In this document: one piece after another, positions 1-5,036 of the stretch | Position numbering within the stretch: the stretch's first letter is position 1 | Layout: every line of letters starts with the position of its first letter | Assembly (NCBI GenBank): GCA_034666465.1 | Contig: JAXDLT010000013.1 | Span: 1-11,457, forward strand | Direction: 5' to 3' | Length of the DNA stretch: 11,457 nt | Origin: CF-96 sp028287605 | Lineage (GTDB): Bacteria > Chloroflexota > Dormibacteria > Aeolococcales > Aeolococcaceae | Notes under the pieces: generated by a model | The model's input: the letters and a program-made list of their open reading frames with translations, nothing else | Databases searched by the model: none | What the model was told of the DNA's origin: nothing | Program-made: the position numbers and the translations under genes

Positions 1-26
1 CCACTCCCTCCACACAGAACCTCCCG

Positions 27-72
27 CTCGAGGCCCGGGGATCCCATCCAAACCGTCCCCCCGGGCCTCGAG
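27..72 (+). terminator. Strong hairpin, probable terminator (T-rich on + side)
   Basis: A perfect 14-bp inverted repeat pairs 27-40 (CTCGAGGCCCGGGG) with 59-72, leaving an 18-nt loop. The + strand side is followed by GTTTGTTT at 73-80, so the structure best fits an intrinsic terminator for a + strand gene lying to the left of the window. It may also end transcription of the - strand gene at 145-1575, but there is no T-run on that side. The call rests on the structure alone. Confidence 0.6.
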
Positions 73-91
73 GTTTGTTTGACCGGACCGG

Positions 92-117
92 CGGCCGGAC
101 GGGGACTCCCCCGGCCG
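92..117 (-). terminator. Second G/C hairpin downstream of the secreted-protein gene
   Basis: CGGCCGG at 92-98 pairs with CCGGCCG at 111-117, and an inner GGGG/CCCC can also pair. It lies 28 bp past the stop of the - strand gene at 145-1575. No T-run follows on the - strand (the next bases read CGGTCCGGTC, then AAACAAAC), so it could be a transcript-end stabiliser rather than a classical intrinsic terminator. Confidence 0.35.
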
Positions 118-144
118 GCCCGCCGTCGGTTCGTGATGCCTGGG

Positions 145-1575
145 TCAGGACTTCGGCAGGGTGACGGTGATGCCCTTGGGCGCGAAGCTCGCTGCGGTGC
201 AGGCGAGCGAGATGTCGGGATCGCCCGGAGGCTCGACGCAGAGGCTGGTGCTGGTGAGCTTCACCACCGCGCCGCCCGCCTGGTCGCCCGTCGAGGTGTC
301 GACCACCGCCATGGTGCAGGCCGAACTGATCAGGAAGTACCCGAGGCAGATGCCCGGGGCGTTGAGGTCACCGTCCTTCGGGGTGAGGACGACGAACACG
401 TGGCAGTTGACCACCGGTGCCGTGGGGTTCGGCACCGCCGCCGTGGCCGCCGGCGTGGCGCCGTAGCACAGCGACCCGGGGAGGCTCGACAGCGCGGACC
501 CGCCGACCGACGGCTGGAAGGCGGCGGAGGTGCAGGGAGAGACGTCCGCGGCGATGTCGATCGGGCAGGAGGCGCTCGCGTAGGCGGCGCTGGTGTCCGT
601 GGCGGTGAGGCTGAACACCGCGGCGGTGCAGCGCCCCACCGGGTTGACGCCCCAGGTGCCGCAGGTGTTCGGCGGGTCGAACCCGTTGTCGCCCACCGGC
701 GCGACCACGAGGGTCGCCGCCTGGGCGAGCACCTCGGGACCGTGGACCGGCGGGGTCGCCGGGGCCGCGGTGCCCTTGGCCGGCAGGGTCAGCCTCATGC
801 TCGCGGGGAAGAACGCGGGATTCGCGGTGCAGGCGACGGTGGCGTCGCCGCTCGCCGGGCAGGCGGTGTTCGGCTGCGAGATGGTGGCGCCGCCCACCGC
901 GCCCACGGTGTCGAAGGAGGCCACCATGCACGGCGCGACGATGTCGGCGGTGCCGCCGCAGAGGCCGGGGGCGTTGAAGTCGCCGTCGGCCTGGGCGAGG
1001 ACCAGGAACAGGCGGCAGTCGGACGGGATGCACCGGGCTCCCGGGAAGCCCGTGATCGCGGCCTGCGAGGCAGCCGCGACCGGGGCCGGAACCGGAACAG
1101 GAACAGGAACCGGAACCGGAGCTCCGGGGGTCGGAGCGGCCGCCGGTGCGGGCGCGGCCGGCACGAACGGGGTCGCGCTGCACTCGGGGATGTTGTTCCC
1201 GGTCAGCACCAGCGCCTGCAGGCTGGGGCTCGTCGAGCAGGCGGTCGTCGAGTACGACAGCGTGTGCGACGACCGGTTGACCACCCACACCGCCGCGGTG
1301 CAGCGCGAGGGTGCCACGCTGGTCCCACCGCATGCCCCGGGGGGAGTGAAGTTGTCGTCGTTCGCCGGCGCCAGCACCAGGGTCGCGGCCTGGTTCTCCA
1401 CCTCGGGGTCGGGCGCGTTGGTGTCGACGAGCACCGGCCTCGACCCGCCCGGACCGCTGCCCGAGGCGGACGTCGACGCCAGCCCCGTCGACACCGCCGT
1501 GGCGACGCTCAGCATCGCGACGGGGACGGCGACGCGTCGCCAGCCCGTGAACGCATTGGGACCCGGCAATCTCAT
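145..1575 (-). CDS. Secreted four-repeat cysteine-rich protein, unknown function
   Basis: The 476-residue product has an N-terminal signal-like segment: basic GWRR at 11-14, a hydrophobic run at about 15-33, then a Ser/Gly/Ala-rich stretch with no clear cleavage site. The mature part holds four related units at about 62-138, 187-265, 285-356 and 391-475. Units 1 and 3 share AATLVxAP, D-x-F-x-PP and RCTAAV. Units 2 and 4 share a C-x-x-F-x-VL start, DGD-x-NAPG-x-C and C-x-MA. Each carries a four-Cys pattern (82/92/113/132; 206/216/239/249; 305/316/337/348; 410/420/446/459), which suggests disulfides in an exported protein. A Pro-Val linker (153-166) separates units 1 and 2. The start is supported by GAGGAGGA five bases upstream; an ATG five bases earlier stops after two codons. 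GTTAAC boxes lie about 150 bp upstream. I do not recognise the family; an extracellular binding or structural role is only a guess. Confidence 0.85.
   Translation of the reverse strand: MRLPGPNAFTGWRRVAVPVAMLSVATAVSTGLASTSASGSGPGGSRPVLVDTNAPDPEVENQAATLVLAPANDDNFTPPGACGGTSVAPSRCTAAVWVVNRSSHTLSYSTTACSTSPSLQALVLTGNNIPECSATPFVPAAPAPAAAPTPGAPVPVPVPVPVPAPVAAASQAAITGFPGARCIPSDCRLFLVLAQADGDFNAPGLCGGTADIVAPCMVASFDTVGAVGGATISQPNTACPASGDATVACTANPAFFPASMRLTLPAKGTAAPATPPVHGPEVLAQAATLVVAPVGDNGFDPPNTCGTWGVNPVGRCTAAVFSLTATDTSAAYASASCPIDIAADVSPCTSAAFQPSVGGSALSSLPGSLCYGATPAATAAVPNPTAPVVNCHVFVVLTPKDGDLNAPGICLGYFLISSACTMAVVDTSTGDQAGGAVVKLTSTSLCVEPPGDPDISLACTAASFAPKGITVTLPKS
1088..1120. repeat. Hexanucleotide microsatellite encoding a Pro-Val linker
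   Basis: About 5.5 copies of GGAAC(C/A) run in tandem on the + strand. Read on the - strand they encode alternating Pro-Val at residues 153-164 of the secreted repeat protein. The unit is a multiple of three, so slippage would change linker length without a frameshift. Confidence 0.8.
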
Positions 1576-1720
1576 GCCATTCCTCCTCAGCGCGTGCCCG
1601 GCCCCGGCACGCAGGTGCGTGCGACTGGGACGGGGTGGCGGGCACGGCTCTCCTGCGTCTCCTGACGTCCGAGCCTGTGCGCACCTTGCAGCGGAAGAGG
1701 CGTGCGGCGGTGATCAGCAA

Positions 1721-1753
1721 CAGCGGTTAACTGCGGCTGAGCCACGAGTTAAC
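1721..1753 (-). promoter_or_regulatory. GTTAAC box pair upstream of the secreted repeat protein
   Basis: On the - strand three consecutive 11-nt units can be read: GTTAACTCGTG, GCTCAGCCGCA and GTTAACCGCTG. The outer two carry GTTAAC exactly 22 bp apart, i.e. two helical turns. The site lies about 150 bp upstream of the start at 1575. The last unit, GTTAACCGCTG, recurs exactly at 8063-8073. The arrangement resembles direct-repeat operators of OmpR/PhoB-class regulators, but the regulator is not known. Confidence 0.45.
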
Positions 1754-1851
1754 AACTGGTGGCTTTCGCAGTCTTCGAGGCGATGACGATTGCAGTGGGA
1801 GTGGCCTTCGTCGTCTTCGTCGCCGATTGCGCGTCAGACCGCCGCGAGGAG

Positions 1852-1881
1852 GGAGGGGCCGGGCCGTGGCCCGGCCCCTCC
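1852..1881 (-). terminator. Perfect 14-bp hairpin after the DUF4214 gene
   Basis: GGAGGGGCCGGGCC (1852-1865) pairs perfectly with 1868-1881 around a GT centre; in practice a four-base CGTG loop would form. It begins 10 bp beyond the stop codon of the - strand gene at 1891-2655 and lies far upstream of the next - strand gene (start 1575), so a terminator role is likely. No T-run follows, as is common in high-GC genomes. Confidence 0.6.
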
Positions 1882-1890
1882 TCGCCGTGA

Positions 1891-2655
1891 TCAGGGGTGG
1901 GTGGCGGCCCAGCTCGCGTAGGTCGGGCTGCCCACCAGCGTGGCGACCAGGGTGGAGTCGTTCATCCCCGACTGCAGGGACTGAGCCCAGTAGCCGAGGC
2001 CCTGGCCGTCGGGGAAACCGTTGTGGTAGTGGACGAAGTCGAAGACGACCTCGTTCCGGTACCACTCGTAGCTGTGGGAGACGCTGGCGGCGACGTGCCA
2101 CATGGGGTCGCCGGCCGAGAGGCGGCCGACCCAGTAGGCCTGGCCGGCGGGGTCGGTGCCGCGTCCCAGGAGCGTCTGGTAGACGGCCTTGACGTAGGAG
2201 TCGTAGTTGGTGCCGAACCCGGAGGCGTACTCGCTCGAGCCGACCAGCGAGCCGGTCAGCTGCTCGAGGTGGCCGCCGTTGGCCAGGTAGCCGGTCCAGA
2301 ACTGCAGGCCGCCGGGATCGACGTAGCGGCCGAGGGTGGCGAGGTACGCGTCCGCCACCACCCGGGTGCGGTAGTCGTTGGTGCCGATCATCGCGGAGGC
2401 CACCGAGGCGTGGCTCCTGCCCGCGTTCACCTGGCCCACCCAGTAGGCCTTTCCACCGGCGTCGGCGGGACGGTTGACGAGGTCGTAGTAGGCGTGGGTG
2501 ACGAAGCTCTCGACGGGCGAGACCGTGGTGACGACCGGCGCCGGCGTCGGCGCGGGCGTGGACGCGGCCGAGGCCGGGCTCATCATCCCGGTCACGGCCA
2601 GTCCGGTGCCGGCGGTGAGGAGCAGCGCGATGGCGCCTGCTCGCATACGGTTCAT
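1891..2655 (-). CDS. Secreted DUF4214 repeat protein
   Basis: The 254-residue product has a clear Sec signal peptide: basic N-terminus (MNRMR), hydrophobic core at about 7-22, and an A-S-A cleavage site near residue 30. An Ala/Pro/Thr linker follows at about 31-45. The rest is four DUF4214-like units at about 47-96, 98-145, 151-198 and 202-247. Their signature is YxxLxxRxxDxxGxxYW: DLVNRPADAGGKAYW, LGRYVDPGGLQFW, LLGRGTDPAGQAYW, and a diverged fourth unit with GFPDGQGLGYW. DUF4214 units are known in bacterial surface, S-layer and adhesin-like proteins, usually as appendages; here they make up the whole mature protein. The frame is open to 2823, but the signal peptide and a purine-rich GGGAG about 10 bases upstream favour 2655 (2646 is also possible). 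The function is unknown; an extracellular scaffold is a guess. Confidence 0.85.
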   Translation of the reverse strand: MNRMRAGAIALLLTAGTGLAVTGMMSPASAASTPAPTPAPVVTTVSPVESFVTHAYYDLVNRPADAGGKAYWVGQVNAGRSHASVASAMIGTNDYRTRVVADAYLATLGRYVDPGGLQFWTGYLANGGHLEQLTGSLVGSSEYASGFGTNYDSYVKAVYQTLLGRGTDPAGQAYWVGRLSAGDPMWHVAASVSHSYEWYRNEVVFDFVHYHNGFPDGQGLGYWAQSLQSGMNDSTLVATLVGSPTYASWAATHP

Positions 2656-2707
2656 TTCCCTGTTTCTCCCTTCCTTCTGGACGGCCGGCGGCAATGCAGT
2701 CCGGTCG

Positions 2708-2736
2708 ACTCGTTCGCTGACAGTTGCGCAACGAGT
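2708..2736 (-). promoter_or_regulatory. Inverted repeat with nested GTTGCGCAAC palindrome
   Basis: ACTCGTT (2708-2714) and AACGAGT (2730-2736) form an inverted repeat, and the second arm overlaps a perfect 10-bp palindrome, GTTGCGCAAC, at 2723-2732. It lies 53-81 bp upstream of the DUF4214 start, so it could be an operator or a leader hairpin. No clear -10/-35 pair was found next to it. Confidence 0.3.
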
Positions 2737-2810
2737 TCTTCTGGACGAACTTGCGTCGAAACAGTCCGGCTGCCACCCGATCGTGGCTTTCGGCGCGCTT
2801 TCGCCCCAGT

Positions 2811-2840
2811 GGTTAATCCGCAATCCCTCTCCGCGTTAAC
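2811..2840. promoter_or_regulatory. GTTAAT / GTTAAC box pair in the divergent region
   Basis: GGTTAATCC (2811-2819) and GCGTTAACA (2833-2841) repeat the same core with a 23-bp period. They lie about 155-185 bp upstream of the DUF4214 start (2655) and about 290-315 bp upstream of the PstS start (3128), so either gene could be the target. The evidence is the shared core and the intergenic position. Confidence 0.35.
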
Positions 2841-2996
2841 AAGTCGCCGGGACTGCAGGTTTTCCGCCGGGGAGGCGTCTCAAGCTATGACGGCGGTGAG
2901 TGAACCCACCGCCCCTCCGCGATGCCCCCGACCGTCGGGGCGCGGGACCCATCCGTCCCCCGCGCCTCGACACGGGTCGGCGTTCCCGGCGCCGTG

Positions 2997-3018
2997 CCTT
3001 AACCGCCGGTTAACCGAA
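2997..3018 (+). promoter_or_regulatory. PHO-box-like direct repeat upstream of pstS
   Basis: Two adjoining 11-nt units, CCTTAACCGCC and GGTTAACCGAA, share TTAACCG with an exact 11-bp period. The same bases also form the palindrome TTAACC-gcc-GGTTAA. Actinobacterial PhoP is known to bind 11-nt direct-repeat units with a GTTCACC core, and this core differs by one base. A possible -10 (GACAAT, 3032-3037) lies 13 bp downstream. The PstS start is about 110 bp away. Regulation by phosphate is inferred. Confidence 0.5.
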
Positions 3019-3127
3019 GTGCAATAGCGCCGACAATCCGGCCCGTTGCACGATACGCGTGAGAGATTTCGGTTGTCGCGCCGGCCTCTGCTGCCGGCGC
3101 CAAGAGAGAGAGGAGGAAGGAACGAGT

Positions 3128-4015
3128 ATGAGATCTCATCGTGCCCTGAGCATGGTCGCCGCCGGACTGGCCATCGCGGGCTGGAGCTCCATCGGCTACG
3201 TCGCCGGACCCACGGCATCCGCCGGGTGCGTTGGCGGCAGCATCACGGCCAGCGGATCGACGGCGCTGCAGCCGCTGGCCCAGAAGGCCTCGACCGACTA
3301 CCACGCCCAGTGCGCCGGGGGAACCATCACGGTGTCCGGCGGCGGCTCGTCGGCGGGCCTGTCGAACGTCAACGGCGGCACCTCGGACATCGGCGACTCC
3401 GACGTGCCCGCCACCGCCGCCCCGGGCGTCAACGCCGCCAACCTGCAGGACCACCAGGTGGCGATCGTGGTCTTCACCATCGTCGCCAACACCGGGGCCG
3501 GCGTCGCCAACCTGTCGAGCCAGCAGGCGCAGGACGTCTTCTCGGGGAAGGTCACCAACTTCAGCCAGGTCGGCGGGAAGAACCAGGCGATCACGCTGAT
3601 CGAGCGCAAACCCGGGTCGGGCACCCGCTTCACCTTCGACAAGTGCGTGATGGGAAGCGTCCCCGAGTCGACCACCCCGGCGGCCCAGGAGGACTCGACC
3701 CAGCTGGTGATGCAGGCGGTCTCGAGCCAGCCGGGCGCCATCTCCTACGTCGGCACCGCCTCGCTCGCCGGCGCGGCCAACGTGACCGCCGTGAAGCTGA
3801 ACGGCGCCAATCCCGACGGCGCCAGCGTGGCCTCCGGCGCCTACCACTTCTTCGCCCATGAGCACATGTACACGCGGAAGAGCCCGGCTCCGCCGCCCCT
3901 TGCGCAGGACTACATCGCCTTCATCCTGGCCCCCGGCTATCAGTCCGGGGCGGTTGTCCAGTCCGGGTTCTATCCCCTGAGCACCACCACCCGGCAGTCG
4001 GCCGCCGACCTGTAG
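3128..4015 (+). CDS. pstS: Phosphate ABC transporter substrate-binding protein PstS
   Basis: This 295-residue exported protein captures inorganic phosphate outside the membrane for the PstCAB importer. After a signal segment (about 1-33) come the family's phosphate-site motifs: GSTALQPL at 43-50, GGGSSAGL at 71-78, DIGDSD at 87-92 and KPGSGTRFTF at 161-170 (usual form R-x-x-G-S-G-T-R). The C-terminal lobe has GAISYVG at 203-209. Length fits the shorter PstS class. The frame is open to 3059, but AGGAGGAAGG at 3111-3120 and the signal peptide select the ATG at 3128. The cleavage region TASAGC lacks the Leu of a standard lipobox, so cleavage could be type I or an unusual lipobox at Cys34. No pstC, pstA, pstB or phoU is nearby: a terminator follows at once, so this is a stand-alone copy whose permease must be encoded elsewhere. 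Recognition of the family is firm. Confidence 0.92.
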   Translation: MRSHRALSMVAAGLAIAGWSSIGYVAGPTASAGCVGGSITASGSTALQPLAQKASTDYHAQCAGGTITVSGGGSSAGLSNVNGGTSDIGDSDVPATAAPGVNAANLQDHQVAIVVFTIVANTGAGVANLSSQQAQDVFSGKVTNFSQVGGKNQAITLIERKPGSGTRFTFDKCVMGSVPESTTPAAQEDSTQLVMQAVSSQPGAISYVGTASLAGAANVTAVKLNGANPDGASVASGAYHFFAHEHMYTRKSPAPPPLAQDYIAFILAPGYQSGAVVQSGFYPLSTTTRQSAADL

Positions 4016-4032
4016 CCTCCCCGGAGACAGCG

Positions 4033-4068
4033 TCCCCCACGCCCGCGCACCGCGCCGGGCGTGGGGGA
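4033..4068 (+). terminator. Terminator after pstS
   Basis: TCCCCCACGCCCG (4033-4045) pairs perfectly over 13 bp with 4056-4068, with a 10-nt loop, starting 17 bp after the pstS stop. Only two T residues follow, which is common for high-GC terminators. Confidence 0.75.
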
Positions 4069-4415
4069 TTCGCGCGTCTGGCGTCCCGATGCGAGGTGTC
4101 CTGGGTCACCCCACGCTTGACGCGTTGAGCCGGGGTGCCGGAGGCGGCATGTCAATCGCGCATGCACACATCTTGTGCGCAGCGCCCCAGCGTGACCGAA
4201 TCGCCATGCGCTTGTCCGTCGCGGCTGCGCCCATCTTTTGCGACTTGTCCGGTGACGCCGGGAGCCGTGGGGTGCATGATCGACGTCACATCCTCCGATC
4301 GACAGCCTCGCGTTGCTGACGCTCGTGACGCCAACGGAGAACCCCGCCGCCTCTCGCGGGGCCCACTGACCAGCCATCCGCGTCCCCTTCCTCCAGGTGG
4401 ATGCGTCGGCCAACG

Positions 4416-4446
4416 GGCCGGCGCGGGCGCCCCGCCCGCGCCGGCC
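4416..4446. terminator. Perfect 13-bp G/C hairpin, terminator- or attenuator-like
   Basis: GGCCGGCGCGGGC (4416-4428) pairs perfectly with 4434-4446 around a five-base loop (GCCCC). It is about 370 bp beyond the pstS terminator and about 135 bp before the next start codon. No T-run follows on either strand, so the role and direction are unclear. Confidence 0.4.
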
Positions 4447-4471
4447 TCAGGCGCAGCGGCACGACGTGCTG

Positions 4472-4504
4472 CACAACCGGTCAGCGCACAGATGTTAACC
4501 GGCT
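4472..4504 (+). promoter_or_regulatory. GTTAACCGG box with an AACCGG partner 22 bp upstream
   Basis: GTTAACCGGCT (4494-4504) is preceded, exactly 22 bp earlier, by CACAACCGGTC (4472-4482), sharing AACCGG in the same phase. It lies upstream of a possible -10 (TAGGCT at 4533-4538) for the gene at 4580. It matches the box seen upstream of pstS and the other genes in the window. Confidence 0.4.
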
Positions 4505-4510
4505 GCCCAA

Positions 4511-4538
4511 TGTGCCGGCCCGCGTCCATCGCTAGGCT
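4511..4538 (+). promoter_or_regulatory. Weak promoter for the gene at 4580
   Basis: TAGGCT (4533-4538) fits a -10 element. The matching -35 position holds only TGTGCC (4511-4516, spacing 16), a poor match, which would fit a promoter dependent on an activator bound at the GTTAACC box about 30 bp upstream of the -10. Confidence 0.3.
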
Positions 4539-4579
4539 GAGGGTATGCACCTGGCACATGGCAACTGGGAGAGACGGCG

Positions 4580-4927
4580 ATGAGCGAACCGGGACGCATC
4601 GTACCGATGTACGGCCCCCTGCTCGGCGGGCGGTGGCAGGGCGTGGAGGTGCTCGGGCGCGCCGGCTCGCTCACCGTGGACGAGCTGGCGGTCCGCCTCC
4701 TCCAGGAGCTGGGCGACGACGCCCGGATCCTCCATGGTGTGGCCAGGGTGGTGGCGCGCGCCCACCAGCTCCGCTCCGCCGGCGCCGCCGCCGACCTGCT
4801 CGGCCGGGCCCCCGCCACCAGCGGCGACGACGACCTCCCGGCGCCGGCGGTGGGCTGGTGGTCGATGTGCGCCGGTCCCCTCGGCGAGCACCTCGAGGAC
4901 CCCGCGGAGCTCCGGAAGACCGGCTGA
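4580..4927 (+). CDS. Small protein of unknown function upstream of the CHAD gene
   Basis: The 115-residue product is not recognised. The ATG at 4580 has GGGAGA (4568-4573) six bases upstream, and codons show the strong third-position G/C of the neighbouring genes, so it is probably real. It has no signal peptide or membrane segment. A largely helical, charged region (about 31-73) is followed by a flexible Asp/Pro-rich part (DDDLPAPAVGWW at 83-94) and an acidic tail. It contains one Cys and no visible catalytic motif. It is followed by the CYTH-CHAD gene 109 bp later on the same strand, but with its own candidate regulatory repeats between them, so co-transcription is possible but not assured. 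A cytoplasmic partner of the CHAD protein is a guess only. Confidence 0.65.
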   Translation: MSEPGRIVPMYGPLLGGRWQGVEVLGRAGSLTVDELAVRLLQELGDDARILHGVARVVARAHQLRSAGAAADLLGRAPATSGDDDLPAPAVGWWSMCAGPLGEHLEDPAELRKTG

Positions 4928-4941
4928 CCGACGGACAAGGG

Positions 4942-4974
4942 CTGGTGATCATCTGGTGATCATCTGTTAGCATC
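4942..4974 (+). promoter_or_regulatory. Tandem 11-bp repeats upstream of the CYTH-CHAD gene
   Basis: CTGGTGATCAT occurs twice in perfect tandem (4942-4952, 4953-4963) and is followed by a diverged copy CTGTTAGCATC (4964-4974). Each unit contains or nearly contains the palindrome TGATCA. The 11-bp period puts copies on one face of the helix, as for direct-repeat operators. A possible -10 (TATCAC, 4977-4982) lies immediately downstream, with TGGTGA (4954-4959) at the -35 position 17 bp away, so the repeats would overlap the promoter. The CHAD start is at 5037. Confidence 0.5.
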
Positions 4975-5036
4975 GCTATCACTGATTCTGGCGAGCAGGG
5001 TGGCGGGCATGGTCCGCTGCCGGGAGGGTGTGGGCG

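Larger units (their letters stand above)
4069..4579. other. Non-coding stretch between pstS and the small gene
   Basis: About 510 bp without a credible gene: the open frames here run through hairpins and have no ribosome site or family resemblance. It contains a CCCCGC/GCGGGG stem at 4342-4361, a strong 13-bp stem at 4416-4446, a direct repeat of GATCGAC (4278-4284 and 4297-4303), a 10-mer TGACGCTCGT (4317-4326) also found at 8096-8105, and a GTTAACC box at 4494. I looked for common riboswitch signatures and found none that I could support. Confidence 0.5.

Noticed and set aside
1088..1120. Short-repeat array considered as a CRISPR
   Set aside because: The 6-bp units are directly adjacent with no spacers and lie inside a coding frame; it is a microsatellite.
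79..1786. Long + strand frames opposite the secreted repeat protein
   Set aside because: The - strand frame has a ribosome site, a signal-like N-terminus and internal repeats, whereas the + strand frames have none of these.
4320..4400. Possible riboswitch before the gene at 4580
   Set aside because: A stem and a CCACTGA-like string are present, but no complete conserved core of a known class could be recognised.
4135..4959. 274-residue + strand frame across the intergenic stretch
   Set aside because: It spans the 13-bp hairpin and the promoter region and overlaps the better-supported gene at 4580 in another frame; its composition is that of non-coding high-GC DNA.
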